From: Leptodactylus fallax | Lineage: Eukaryota > Chordata > Amphibia > Anura > Leptodactylidae | Direction of reading: 5' to 3' | Assembly (NCBI GenBank): GCA_947044405.1 | Contig: CAMRHE010000133.1 | Span: 4,109,001 to 4,173,000 of the forward strand | Length of the DNA stretch: 64,000 nt | In this document: one piece after another, positions 20,880 to 32,043 of the stretch | How positions within the stretch are numbered: position 1 is the first letter of the stretch | Layout: every line of letters begins with the position of its first letter | Program-made: the position numbers and the translations under genes | Notes under the pieces: generated by a model | Databases searched by the model: none | What the model was told of the DNA's origin: nothing | The model's input: the letters and a program-made list of their open reading frames with translations, nothing else

Positions 20880-22446
20880 CAGTCATGGCCAAAAGTTTTG
20901 AGAATGACACAAATATTATATTTTCACATGATCTGCTGCCCTCTGGTTTTTATGTGTGTTTGTCAGATGTTTTTATCACATACAGAAATATAATTGCATT
21001 CATATTATGAGTAACAGAAGCTTATATTGACAGTCAGAATGAGTTAATGCAGCAAGTCAATATTTGCAGTGTTGACCCTTCTTCTTCAGGACCTCTGCAA
21101 TTCTCCCTGGCATGCTCTCAATCAACTTCTGGACCAAATCCTGACTGATAGCAGTCCATTCTTGCAGAATCAATGCTTTAATTTTGTCTGAATTTGTTGG
21201 TTTTTGTTTGTCCACCCATCTCTTGATGATTGACCACAAGTTCTCAATGGGATTAAGATCTGGGGAGTTTCCAGGCCATGGACCCAAAATCTCTATGTTT
21301 TGTTCCCTGAGCCATTTAGTTATCACCTTTGCTTTATGGCAAGGTGCTCCATCATGCTGGAAAAGGCATTGTTGAGCGCCAAACTGCTCTTGGACGGTTG
21401 GGAGAAGTTGCTCTTGGAGGACATTCTGGTACCATTCTTTATTCATGGCTGTGTTTTTAGGCAAGACTATGAGAGAGCCGATTCCCTTGGCTGAGAAGCA
21501 ACCCCACACATGAATGGTTTCAGGATGCTTTACAGTTGGCATGAGACAAGACTGGTGGTAGCGCTCACCTCTTCTTCTCCGAATAAGCTGTTTTCCAGAT
21601 GTTCCAAACAATCGAAAAGGGGATTCATCAGAGAAAATGACTTTACCCCAGTCCTCAGCAGTCCACTCCCTGTACCTTTTGCAGAATATCAGTCTGTCCC
21701 TGATGTTTTTTCTGGAGAGAAGTGGCTTCTTTGCTGCCCTCCTTGAGACCAGGCCTTGCTCCAAGAGTCTCCGCCTCACAGTGCGTGCAGATGCACTCAC
21801 ACCTGCCTGCTGCCATTCCTCAGCAAGCTCTGCACTGCTGGTAGCCCGATCCCGCAGCTGAAACACTTTTAAGAGACGGTCCTGCCGCTTTCTGGTCTTT
21901 CTTGGGCGCCCTGGAGCCTTTTTGGCACCAATGGAACCTCTCTCCTTGAAGTTCTTGATGATGCGATAGATTGTTGACTGAGGTGCAATCTTTCTAGCTG
22001 CAATACTCTTCCCAGTTAGGCCATTTTTGTGCAGTGCAATGATGACTGCACGTGTTTCTTTAGAGATAACCATGGTTAACAGAAGAGAAACAATGATGGC
22101 AAGCACCAGCCTCCTTTTAAAGTGTCCAGTGGTGTCATTCTTACTTAATCATGACAGATTGATCTCCAGCCCTGTCCTCATCAACACCCACACCTGTGTT
22201 AATGGAGCAATCACTGAGACGATGTTAGGTGGTCCTTTTAAGGCAGGGCTGCAATGATGTTGAAATGTGTTTTGGGGGATAAAGTTCATTTTCTAGGCAA
22301 ATATTGACTTTGCAAGTAATTGCTGTTAAGCTGATCACTCTTTATAACATTCTGGAGTATATGCAAATTGCCATTAGAAAAACTGAAGCAGTAGACTTTG
22401 TAAAAATTAATATTTGTATCATTCTCAAAACTTTTGGCCATGACTG
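20880..22446 (-). mobile_element. Tc1-like transposon with intact transposase
   Basis: Flanked by TA at 20878-20879 and 22447-22448. Left end CAGTCATGGCCAAAAGTTTT is exactly inverted at the right end, and pairing continues through about 40 bp with few mismatches (GAGAATGACACAAATATT against GAGAATGATACAAATATT). Length is 1567 bp. The single open frame fills most of the interior on the minus strand. Intact ends and intact frame make it the best candidate here for a recently active element. Confidence 0.95.
21057..22106 (-). CDS. Tc1-like DDE transposase, full length and open
   Basis: The 349-residue frame has no stop or shift. The N-terminal paired-type helix-turn-helix domains (SKETRAVIIALHKNG, then STIYRIIKNF) bind the terminal repeats, with the GRPR AT-hook-like motif at residues 66-69. 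Catalytic residues are Asp160 (VIFSDESPF), Asp252 (FQHDGAPCH) and Glu288 (NSPDLNPIENLW). There are 35 residues between Asp252 and Glu288, one more than the 34 of classic Tc1. A second ATG at 22073 (MVISKET) matches the usual family start better; the 11 residues before it are hydrophobic and may be untranslated leader. The product would cut and paste the element at TA sites. Whether it is expressed cannot be seen. Confidence 0.93.
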   Translation of the reverse strand: MLAIIVSLLLTMVISKETRAVIIALHKNGLTGKSIAARKIAPQSTIYRIIKNFKERGSIGAKKAPGRPRKTRKRQDRLLKVFQLRDRATSSAELAEEWQQAGVSASARTVRRRLLEQGLVSRRAAKKPLLSRKNIRDRLIFCKRYREWTAEDWGKVIFSDESPFRLFGTSGKQLIRRRRGERYHQSCLMPTVKHPETIHVWGCFSAKGIGSLIVLPKNTAMNKEWYQNVLQEQLLPTVQEQFGAQQCLFQHDGAPCHKAKVITKWLREQNIEILGPWPGNSPDLNPIENLWSIIKRWVDKQKPTNSDKIKALILQEWTAISQDLVQKLIESMPGRIAEVLKKKGQHCKY

Positions 22447-22448
22447 TA

Positions 22449-23372
22449 GAAAGAAAAAATAGATAGATAGAAAGAAAGAATATTGTAGATACAAGCAGAG
22501 CCTACAAGTGGAAAGGTGTACCACATATGGTGGAGCTCTGGAGTGGATTCTAGGTTTTGCCATGATTTCGGTGTACTGTTAAGGGGTATCCTCAAAGTTT
22601 TGCTTCCGGATGAACTTAATAAAGTATCTTTGCTTTAAAAATATAATACATAACCTCAAAGAGTGATTTAAACAAAAATCATATAAAGTTCTGTAATCTA
22701 GCAGTGGAGCGAATCAGTGACATTTTTACTAATGTCCTCCTTTGTTCAGGGGAATAATATTCTCATTGAAATGGATATATCACGCACATTCATATCATAA
22801 AAGCAATTTCTTCAATTTGGTAAAAGAAAAAAAGTTTGATAATGTTTCATTGAATCACTTTCTTATTCTGCAGGATAATATCTTTGTGATAGAACAAACT
22901 GGAGAAATCCGCCCAGTAATACCGTATAATACTGATAAATTGGCAAGTTTGGGTAATTGCTTCATAAAGTTATAACTATTAGGGCTGCATCATACTATTC
23001 ATTTTACATTATTTCTGAATAGATGAAGCACAGAATTCGAGATGCAGAATGTTCTTCGTTTCAGCGGGCATTGAACGTGGAATATATTAGAATCGGAATA
23101 TAAGGAGGCAAAATACAATATAACCGTATAAAATTAGATCACAAATTATGCAAAAAAGTTTCATTAAGAGCTAAAAGCCATTGTACTGTTATCCATGGGG
23201 CTGCTATAGGGCCCCTTGGAGAGATCAAGCCCATTCCGAGTTGGTCTTGCCCACATTTTAATGTTTAGTGTGAACCTGCACAAGGATGTAGTCCCCGTAG
23301 GCGATAAAAGCAAATACTGAAGTGGAAGTGTACTGGAATCATGAAAAATCAGACTTCCAATGAAGGGTAATT
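22449..23372. other. Unassigned AT-rich DNA, repeat-free in its middle
   Basis: No gene recognised. The 77-residue open frame at 22742-22975 has no motif. The part 22740-23160 is free of visible repeats and could be conserved sequence; nothing here proves it. Confidence 0.4.
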
Positions 23373-23950
23373 AATAGAGATTGGCAAACCCTACAAGGTT
23401 CAATCACCTGTTTCGTTTCTCAAACTGGAAGTGCTATTATTACACGCTGGGGTTGCAAGTATCATGATATCAGCGCACCACATGTGATCAATGAGACCCA
23501 ATCACAGGCCTCAGCGATTCATCTTGTGAGGTTCGCCTGGCGGTTCCTTTTGGGATGAATATGGCCAAACTGAAACTTTTATTATCCCTGGGGTTTCTTC
23601 AGTATAATGATCGGAGGCCTGATGGAGGTGAGCAAAGATGAAAAAACCAGTGTTACTTACCTCTCCTGGGCTCTGGCAGGACTCCCTGCTGTCTTCAGGC
23701 CTCCTTATGTCATGTGGGTCATGCCAGCATCACGAAGCATAATGACACTGGCATAACCCCCGTCTGTGACATCATTGACGAGGAGTCACACTGCAGCCCA
23801 AGAGAGGTAAGTAACTCTGGTTTTTATGTTTGTCACCTTCCCTGGGCCTCCAATCACTATATATCATATTTTCAGACCCTAGAGTATAATAATAGTTTGT
23901 GGGTGGTATACCCCAAAAATCCGAAATTTTTACAATATCTGTATCGAACA
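23373..23950. mobile_element. Decayed hAT-like element, right end lost
   Basis: Left end TAGAGATTGGCAAACC at about 23375 fits the family end. Inside, GAGGTGAGCAAAGATG near 23626 and CACCTTCCCTGGGCCTCC at 23836-23853 are the two foldback arms, followed by the GAGTATAATAATAG phrase. No matching right terminus or target duplication was found. Confidence 0.5.
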
Positions 23951-23955
23951 CTGTA

Positions 23956-24062
23956 GGGACCACTATGAGACATAATACTGTGTGAAGGGGCCACTGTGGG
24001 ACATTATACTCGGTGGAGGGGCCACTATGGGATATTATACCGTGTGGAGGGGTCGTTATGGA
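23956..24062. repeat. 31-32 bp tandem repeat, three and a half copies
   Basis: Units of the form GGGGCCACTATGGGATATTATAC plus GTGTGGA recur four times with several substitutions. Confidence 0.75.
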
Positions 24063-25106
24063 AGATAGCAACACTAAGTGGATATCCGTAGTGGCCATAT
24101 GTAGAACGCCTGCCCAAGACTGGATGCCATCTCAATAGTGTATGGTCTTCTGACGTTTTCTTGGTTGTACTGTCAATTATGTAAAGTTTATGTTGCTGTG
24201 TTGTGTTTCCTTTACAGGTACCTTGTGTGAGGGTGTAACATGGGTAGTGCCTAAGAGTCGCACTACAGGAGGAGTTCTTCATGGATGCACAGTCCATTTG
24301 GGTTAGTCAGTATCATATCGTGCCAGGATGCAGCCACTGCGACATAAGAATTTAGGGCTTTTTCATACTTAAGAAAATGAAGAGGAAGTTAAAGAGGAGT
24401 CAGCCTCGGATTCTTCTTCATTTTCTGTTCCCGGGCTCCAGATGAATGGGTCTTATCAGCAAGGAGTCTCACATGGGGCAAAGACAATGGGAGGCAGTAT
24501 CAGGGCGGAACCTGATTTTGGGGTGGAATTTGCCTCAAAATCAGCAGCAGATTCCATCATGTGAACGTCTCTCTGTTTTGTGCCATATTCTGCATATTTC
24601 TACCTCTGCTTGTCAACTGCAATTGAGCTGAGAAAAGTCTCAATCTTGGTTCTGATAAAACAGAGAGTGTCTGGTGGTTTCTTTGGCTCGACTTCGCAAC
24701 ATAACATGAAACTGTCTGAGATGTGTTAGTGGTTTGCTCTAAGGTGCAGTGGTTGTGATGGTCACACTGTGCGGGGAACTCACACTTGGCACTGCAACTC
24801 TGACCCATCCCACTACATCTTCCTTAATAATTCTGGTGCATTTGCTACCAGTGCTCTCAATATCAAGACCGTTGCACTTATAACCCCTTCCCCAATTAGC
24901 TGACATTTCTTTTTTGTGCAATTCTCTTCTCAACTTTGCTAAGTTAGTAAGCTAACTATTAGGTGGAGTAAACTTAGACTTGCACATTGGGACCTTTCTG
25001 TTAGGGGGTGTAGGGGATGATGCTGGGTGGTGTCCACAGATGAAAATGGGTGCTCTGGTAGGCAAAATTATGACCCGGGTGAAGCGAACAGATTAGCTGT
25101 ATCCAG
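24063..25106. other. Unassigned noncoding DNA
   Basis: No gene or element boundary recognised. Short open frames on the minus strand have no motif. Confidence 0.5.
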
Positions 25107-25114
25107 ATTAAAAG

Positions 25115-26556
25115 TAGAGCTAGGCGAATTGTTTCGTACCAAGCTGGGTTCGACTTGAATATTCCAAATTGTTCCAAATAGAGATTTTCCCTGGGCGAAC
25201 TAAATTTGCTGTCGCATTATACTCTATGGTCTTTTCAGACCACAGCGTATAATAGGTGGAGGCCCAGGGGAGGTGAAAAAAAATAAATTAAAAAAACATT
25301 CATACCACCTTCCCTCACCTCTTTTGATCCTCCTCTTGGCATCCAGTGCTCTCCTGGTGACATCTGGTGCTCTTCTGTGATGTCATTGGCCCGGACTCAC
25401 CATTAAAGCCTGTGATCTAGTCTAATGGTATCATGACGGCATGCCCATGTGGTCAATGGTGGCCCAATCACAAGCCTCAGCAGTGACCCTGGGCCAATGA
25501 CGTCACATAAGAGCATGAAATGTCACCAGGAGAGTGCTTAAAGAGGACCAAAAGAGGTAAGAGGTGAGTATGCATGTTTATTTTTTTTTTCACCTAACCT
25601 GGGCCTCCACTTATTATTCTCTGGGGTCTGAAGACCGCACACTATAATAATGTCACTTTTACTTTGACATAACTTTGTGTCAAACTCTGTGTTTGCCTTA
25701 GAGATCTATAAATTAGATTAATAGGTTCCTAGGAGCCTTAAGATTCTTCTACACTGTGTTTTATAGATAGGTTCCTAGGAGCCCTGACAGTATTATACAC
25801 TATGTTTTATATATAGGTTCCTAGGAGCCCTCACAGTATTATACACTATGTTTTATAGATAGGTTCCTAGGAGCCCTGACAGTGTTCTACACTATGTTTT
25901 ATAGATAGGTTCCTAGGAGCCCTGACAGTGTCATACACTATGTTTTATAGATAGGTTCCTAGGAGCCCTGACAGTGTTCTACACTATGTTTTATAGATAG
26001 GTTCCTAGGAGCCCTGACAGTATTCTACACTATGTTTTATAGATAGGTTCCTAGGAGCCCTAAGAGTATTCTACATTATGTTTTATAGAGCGGTTCCTAG
26101 GAGCCCTGACAGTGTTCTACAATATGTTTTATAGATAGGTTCCTAGTAGCCCTGACAGTGTTCTACACTATGTTTTATAGATAGGTTCCTAGGAGCCCTA
26201 AGAGTATTCTACATTATGTTTTATAGAGAGGTTCCTAGGAGCCCTGACAGTGTTCTACACTATGTTTTATAGATAGGTTCCTAGGAGCCCTGACAGTGTT
26301 CTACACTATGTTTTATAGATAGGTTCCTAGTAGCCCTGACAGTGTTCTACACTATGTTTTATAGATAGGTTCCTAGGAGCCCTAAGAGTATTCTACATTA
26401 TGTTTTATAGAGAGGTTCCTAGGAGCACACTTCTACACTATGTTTTAAGCCAATTTAAGGTGTGTTTGATACAGTAGTTCAACACGAAACAAATCAAGGA
26501 CCTGAGACACCTCAACCCGTAACAAAACAAATCCTGAGGGGTTGTGCCCACTTCTA
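25115..26556. mobile_element. hAT-like nonautonomous element carrying a 46-bp minisatellite
   Basis: Flanking octamers ATTAAAAG (25107-25114) and AATAAAAG (26557-26564) agree at seven of eight positions. The ends are weakly inverted: TAGAGCTAGGCGAA, and TAGAAGTGGGCACAACC read inward. Modules in order are the terminus, a foldback block (arms at about 25243-25340 and 25545-25640, with GTATAATAGGTGGAGG and CCTGGGCCTCCACTTATTAT), a spacer (TTTGACATAACTTTG), the 46-bp array, and the right terminus. The same modules in the opposite orientation form the element at 32935-33975. Confidence 0.8.
25721..26445. repeat. 46-bp minisatellite inside the hAT-like element, about 16 copies
   Basis: Units begin ATAGGTTCCTAGGAGCC at 25721, 25767 and 25813 and so on, period 46. 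Each contains the palindrome CCTAGG and the phrase ACACTATGTTTTATAG. Some units share variants (CTAAGAGTATTCTACATT), indicating duplication of blocks of several units. Confidence 0.95.
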
Positions 26557-26564
26557 AATAAAAG

Positions 26565-27060
26565 TAGATTTTACCAGAAGCAAAACTACAAACATACAGT
26601 ATAAGGTATGTTCACCATGACACTAACCTCCCCTACGTATAAGTGGTCCAGAGAGATTTGGTGGTGGTGTTCTTTATTTAATAATAGCAATGGAGCTACA
26701 TCTTAGCTCTTCAGAGTCCTGCACTGGTTTCCAAAAAAGCCTAGTCCAGATCTTTGATTGTATACTATGAATCCAAATGTAACTGTTTTTTCATTGAAAA
26801 ATACAGCTTGCCCCACAAAAAACAATCCCTCATCCAGCTAAATTGACCAAAAAATGAAAAAGATACGGCTCTAAGAAGGCAGGTTACAGAAAAAAATGGT
26901 GTGTCCCGAAGTCAAAAATAGGTCATGTCCTTAAAGAGTTAATAGAAAAAAAAATGCATCCTGTAGCTCAGTACATTACATGGTGTTATATAGTAAGCTT
27001 GTGTCATTGTTGTGAAGGTGGATGCTTGTTCTACGGGCGAATTTCTAGAACTTATAGCCG
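26565..27060. other. Unassigned noncoding DNA
   Basis: No gene or repeat boundary recognised. Confidence 0.5.
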
Positions 27061-27640
27061 TGGCTCCAAGTTTTCATTCCTGAAGCAGTGGACACGACGT
27101 TAGATTTAGCTTACGATAAGAGATTAAATCCTCATGTGATGGAGATTGATACGTATCTAGGCGATAGCTTTCTCCCCTCCGCCCCGCTCCCTTCTTTCTA
27201 ATGCTGGAGTAGTGCGCTTTTCGAGTGAAGCGTATAAAATATAAATCGTATCAGACTATGGATCTGTCAGATGAGCGGTGATGGATCACAGAGAGCGAGG
27301 AGTTATTCACTCTCTATATATCATTAAGTGAACTCGGGGCTGGAGGAATTTCGTTGGCAATCATAAGATCCTTTGTCCTCATCGCCTCACGGTTCAGTGA
27401 TAATCTTATATGATTGAATTGTGTAATATACAGAAAACTAACTTCATCCTTGATATTGCATTGACTTCACATTAATAAGGAGATATGAGCAGAGATAATT
27501 ACCGCGCTGTGATTTCCTTCCATTAACGCGGCGGGTGGCCTGCCCGCTTTATTACAACCTACTTGCAGAGTCTGAAAGGAATTTATTTAGTGTAATTATA
27601 TGTGTATTGTAGGCGATAATAAATAAGAGACCTCCTCTAC
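27061..27640. other. TE-free segment, candidate conserved noncoding element
   Basis: No repeat, no transposon phrase and no open frame. The composition is balanced and contains TTCACATTAATAAGG and CCATTAACGCGG. It stands out from the repeat-rich surroundings, but conservation has not been shown. Confidence 0.25.
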
Positions 27641-28354
27641 CCATAGTGAGAGACCGAGTCATCAAAATACTTCTGGTCTAATAAATATCCCTAAATTATA
27701 AGTTAAAGGTGCAGCATCCCCATGGGCTCTGCTGAAATGTTTGCTGCATATAGTACCTGATATGCTGTCTGTGTGACACTTTATATGTATATATTGCATG
27801 TCTGTCAGTTTATACACCTTGTTAGAGACATTCCACTACGGATTAGGTACACCCCACCATTTGGGAGAGCTATGGTCCAGCCCAATCCAGGGTTGGCTGG
27901 GGTAAGGAGTAGAGACTTTGACTCACCTCATGGCCATTTGGTACAGCTACCAGAAAGTGAGGATGTGTGAAGAAGCCTCTGCTAGTTAGAGCCATTGACC
28001 AAGTTCCATTATTGATGCAACCCTGAGACAGGGAAGAGTACTCGCTGACAGCCTACAGAGAGGAGAGAAAGTGCTGAGAGAGAGAGGAGGTACTGAGGAG
28101 GTACTGAGGTCTTCTAGAGCCTCACAAGTTGGACTCTGCATCCCACAGGTAGACAGGGTTCTATTCTGAACACCAGTTGGAGGACTACCACCAACAGGAA
28201 GCACCCCAGAGAAACTACCTCCACCATTAGATAACCTTAAGCCCTCCTCAACACTGTCCCAAAGTGGGCTGATCTAGTTGGTTGAAACTTACTGGCCACC
28301 ATTGACAACACCAACTACTATTCCCATTCTCTGATTTCCTCCATTGGATGGAAA
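27641..28354. other. Unassigned noncoding DNA
   Basis: Short motif-less frames only. A GAGAGAGGAGGTACTGAGGAG tract near 28079 is simple-sequence-like. Confidence 0.5.
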
Positions 28355-29010
28355 CCAGATAGGCCATAAATATCTCATCGATGGGGACCAACATGCAGCT
28401 CCAGCACTGATCAACTGTATAGGACTGCTTCTCAAGTCCATACTATACATAGCACAGAGCCAGAAGCAGATAGCTCTGGTCTCTGTGTAGTGGACCCCTC
28501 TCGGCTCCCCACCGATCAGATATTTATAAACTATCCTAAGAATAGGTCATAAAAATCTATACTCTGGATAAACCCTTTAAAGGACATTTTGAAAACTAAC
28601 TAAACAGGGTTTCCAAAACTGAATTATTAGTGACCTATCCATGGGACAGGTCATCAATATCTGATCGGTAGGGGTCTGACACTCTAGACCCACAGATCAG
28701 CTGGGTGTTGTGTCTTCTACTCTTTGCTGATGGCATCATGTTCATCAGTCACATGCTATAGCTGCTGCTCAGTCCCATTCAAGTGAATGAGGCTTAGCTG
28801 CAATACCACTCACAGCCTCTAAACAATCTACAGCGCTATATTTAGTATTCAATAAAGCGGTCACAGCACTCAAATGCTGAGGTTTTGTCAAACAGCTGAT
28901 CAGTGTGGTATCTGGGTGTTGAACCCCACCAATCAGATGTTGATGATCTATCTTATGGATAGGTCATCAACAGTTCAGTCCCGTAAAAATCTCTTTAAAG
29001 GGGAATTCCA
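28355..29010. repeat. Two adjacent foldback repeats of one frog-type family
   Basis: In each half, a phrase near ATCTGATCGGTAGGGGTC (28659) reappears inverted (GAACCCCACCAATCAGAT, 28921), bounded by GACCTATCCATGGGACAGGTC and GGATAGGTCATCAAC. The first copy (about 28355-28590) has the same plan with CCACCGATCAGATATTTATA. No coding capacity; family name unknown to me. Confidence 0.6.
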
Positions 29011-30060
29011 GTTATGGTAAATAAATCTTATTTTTGAAGAGTACAGAGGTGCAACTTGTGTATGCTATTACAGTATTTGCTTTTCTTATGCCATATGGAA
29101 GAAGAGGATTTGTGACTTCTGTGCTTCCCAAATTACTAGTATTTCTCCAGGCCTGACTTTAGTTTTACTCAACTATTTTTCTGCCTATCATCTCAAGTAC
29201 CATGTGTCTGGAATCTAAATATTCACGCTCCCACTTCTCCAGCCTTCAGCCATCATTCTTTTCTGTGCAGCACTGCTTAGGGTGATTCTATATGGCTATT
29301 GTTTAAGGCTGCTATGTCCATGTACTTTGACTGTGTCTGTTCAGCCAGTCAGAGGTCTGAGATACAGAGCCAATCAGGGTGTAGTTCATCATACAATCCA
29401 GGGCTGAGGCGGGGTATTGTAACCTGACACTTTCCTTGCTCAGGTGCCTGTGATTACATTAGTTTACAGGCTCTGTGTTCTCAGAACTTACTCTCAGTAC
29501 CTTTCCCAGTTTTCTTCTGATTCCCTGTTTTTCTGATTTTGGTTTGCTTTTCTGGTTATCCTCTCTCTTGCTGATTTGGCTTTATCTGTGACCTCTTGGA
29601 CTTGACTGTGGCCTGGACCTTTGATATTCCTCTGCTTTCATTTTGGCTATTCTCATACTCTCTTGGTTTTGACCCTGCATTGTGTATTACTATCTTGCCA
29701 ACAAAAGGGTTTAAGCTATGGTCCTTATGCTAGATTCACACTAGCTTTAGGGTCTCCGTACGAGACTCCGTCCCCCATTCCGTTTAAAATATGTGGAGAG
29801 AAAAGTCCTTCAAGAAGGACTTTTCTCTCCACCGTTTTCAGCGGAAACTTGGTGGAAACCCAATGGACCTCATTATAATCTATTAATAGTCTATTATAGT
29901 TTCCACTTGTAACTGTTTTTTAAGATGATAAGGTTTCCATCTTTCGGGTCCCCTAGTGTGAACCTAGCGTTAGCCTGTAAGTGCACCTATTCTCTCGTAC
30001 CTTGTAACCTGAGTTCTGAGCAGCCAAGTCCATCCTGGCAGGCTCTGATGAATACCTTGA
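29011..30060. other. Noncoding DNA, possibly an old LTR, interrupted by a MITE
   Basis: A CCAATCAGGG box near 29371 and T/C-rich leader-like sequence at 29480-29700 resemble an LTR and leader, but no boundary or duplication was found. The MITE 29728-29969 lies within it. Confidence 0.3.
29728..29969. mobile_element. Harbinger-like MITE with a perfect central hairpin
   Basis: Bounded by TTA at 29725-29727 and 29970-29972, a three-base target duplication typical of PIF/Harbinger. Ends are inverted: GCTAGATTCACACTAG and, read inward, CGCTAGGTTCACACTAG. At 29793-29832 two 19-base arms (GTGGAGAGAAAAGTCCTTC and its exact complement) are separated by AA. Fragments of the family occur near 37700-37793 and at 50932-51149. 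Confidence 0.75.
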
Positions 30061-30756
30061 GTTGATCTTACACTCTACAAATCAAGAGCGGTGTCAGACT
30101 ATAGGTAACTTGTTTACTTGCTTTCTCCTGTTACTGACAATTATCTGTACCAAATTAGGACATTGCTTTAATAGCAACCCCATTACCTTTGGGGATTGCT
30201 TAAGCAGCAATTCCTTAACACCGTGCAATAGTATTTTTTTAATCTGCTGTCAGCTGTTGTCTATAAAGACTATTCCAAGGAAACAACAGAGAGAGTCCAT
30301 ATCTACTTGCTGACGTTTTAAACTGGGGCCCCATGTTGTGAAAAACTTCACCGTAAATCCTTCAAATTGTTGGGACACTTACTCAATATTAGCAAGACAG
30401 AAATGAATGATAAAAGAAGAAATACAAACCCACACACTCCAATGTTTCTGAACCAAAGTGTCTTCATTACACAAATGTTCATTTTCTACAGAAAGCTTCT
30501 GTTTCTGGCAGGAAAGTAAGTGAAAAGTTAGGATTGGCAAGAAGGGTGAGGTTTAGCATTACTGGTACAGAGCAGTGGGGGAGAGCTTCTGCTGCAACCA
30601 GCTGCCTTTCAGTCAAACATGAGTTTGTAATAAAGAGGGAAAAAGAGCGATTTTCTGGGACTCAAAAAGAAGAATCCTCAATATATTTTTTTCTCATTTT
30701 TGATTGCAGCGAGAGACATAATGGGAGCTTCCTATGGTTTTTATTGGTGTATTTAT
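30061..30756. other. Unassigned noncoding DNA
   Basis: Two motif-less open frames (30062-30313 and 30534-30758, plus strand). Nothing else recognised. Confidence 0.5.
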
Positions 30757-30964
30757 GAGACATGGGCAAACCACTTTGGCACGAGCCAGGTACGACCAGA
30801 ATATACCAAATTGTTAGTTTTTTAACAAAACCGAACAACTTGGGATTCGTCTCGGGTGGATTAAAATGGCCACCGCGACATGCATTGCGGTAAATTATTA
30901 TACTCTGGGGTCTCTTCGTCTGAAGATGGGACCAAAGGAATCTTGGGAGGTTCGCCCATCTCTA
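30757..30964. mobile_element. Short hAT-like MITE
   Basis: Left end GAGACATGGGCAAACC and right end, read inward, TAGAGATGGGCGAACCTCCC. Flanking octamers GTATTTAT (30749-30756) and ATATTTAT (30965-30972) agree at seven of eight positions. The middle keeps the ATTATACTCTGGGGTCT phrase of the family. Confidence 0.8.
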
Positions 30965-31622
30965 ATATTTATATGTTTAGTGTTCTTTTAAAGGGGTTTT
31001 CTCATGAAGCTTACCCCAATTCCCTGGTAGATATTTTCCTTGTACAATGGTGATCCATATAATACATGGGACTTGCCTAATAGAGCGTACTGCCTTGGGG
31101 TTTCTTTATAAGGTTTCCCCTTGAAGACTGAGACCCATGTTGAGGAAAAGCTTTTTTTGTTGCAGACTTTGCTGCAGTTTTTTGAGCCAAAGCCAAGGGT
31201 GGCTTCAACAGGAATGGGAAATATATAGGAAGTTCTTATACGTCTACCTTCTGCTAAATTTGATCCAGGCTTTAGCTCAAAAAACAGCAGCAAAATCTGC
31301 AACTGAAAAAGCAGCTAAGCCTAAGGCCCCATATAGCGAGCCGTAGCAAAAAAAAAAAAAACTGCGGCAAAGGCGGCGGCTGAAACGCATCGTGATTTTT
31401 TCCACAACATTTTTCACAAAAAGTCCACAGAGGTTTCCTCTGCGGACTTTCTGCCCCTATTATACCTATACGGAAAATGCCAGCGTTTCCGTAGGTATAA
31501 TTGACATGCTGCTATTTACAAAAACACAATGGTTTTGGAAACCACATCATGTCCGCTGCAGATATTTTTCTGTAATGTGTGGATGGGATTAATCAACCTG
31601 CCAGTGGGTTGCAAGGTACGAA
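30965..31622. other. Noncoding repeat-derived DNA with a short hairpin
   Basis: No gene. A hairpin at 31420-31450 has arms AAAGTCCACAGAGG and CCTCTGCGGACTTT around TTT. TTTAAAGGGGTTTTCTCA near 30989 is a phrase I associate with anuran dispersed repeats. Confidence 0.45.
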
Positions 31623-31630
31623 CTCTTTAC

Positions 31631-32035
31631 TAAAGATGAGAGAATTTCTCAAAAGTTTGATTCAGCAGTTCGATTCGAAGTTCCAAAAAAATTCGCTTCG
31701 ATCCGAATTACTTCGCGGTGAATACACAGCTATTTCTGAGCTGCAAAGAGTCGGGGTGGGCGGCAAAATGGCGGAAGCTCTTGGATACCGCGGTCATGTC
31801 TCTCTCTCTTCAGCACGGGCAACTTTTATTCATGTGGAAGGATCTGCTAACAAGCAAAGACACGCCTACCCAATCACATCACTAGAGAACACCATGTGAC
31901 CGTCTGATGTCACAAAGGTCCTTACTAAATATTCGTTACCGCGAAGCATCAGGAAATCCGTAATCGTGGAGAATCGAAGATTTCCTAAAATTCGTATTGA
32001 ATTCCACTTCTGCAGAATCGATTCGCTCATCTCTA
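31631..32035. mobile_element. hAT-like MITE with perfect 8-bp target duplication
   Basis: CTCTTTAC occurs at 31623-31630 and again at 32036-32043. Ends are TAAAGATGAGAGAAT and, read inward, TAGAGATGAGCGAATCGATT. Sub-terminal inverted text (TTCGAAG, CTTCGCGG..CCGCGAAG) gives a palindromic layout. It belongs to a subfamily (GATGAGCGAATC) distinct from the GATGGGCGAACC type. Confidence 0.9.
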
Positions 32036-32043
32036 CTCTTTAC

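Noticed and set aside
25721..26445. Regular repeats that might be a CRISPR array
   Set aside because: Units are contiguous 46-bp copies with no unique spacers, in a eukaryotic setting and inside a transposon.
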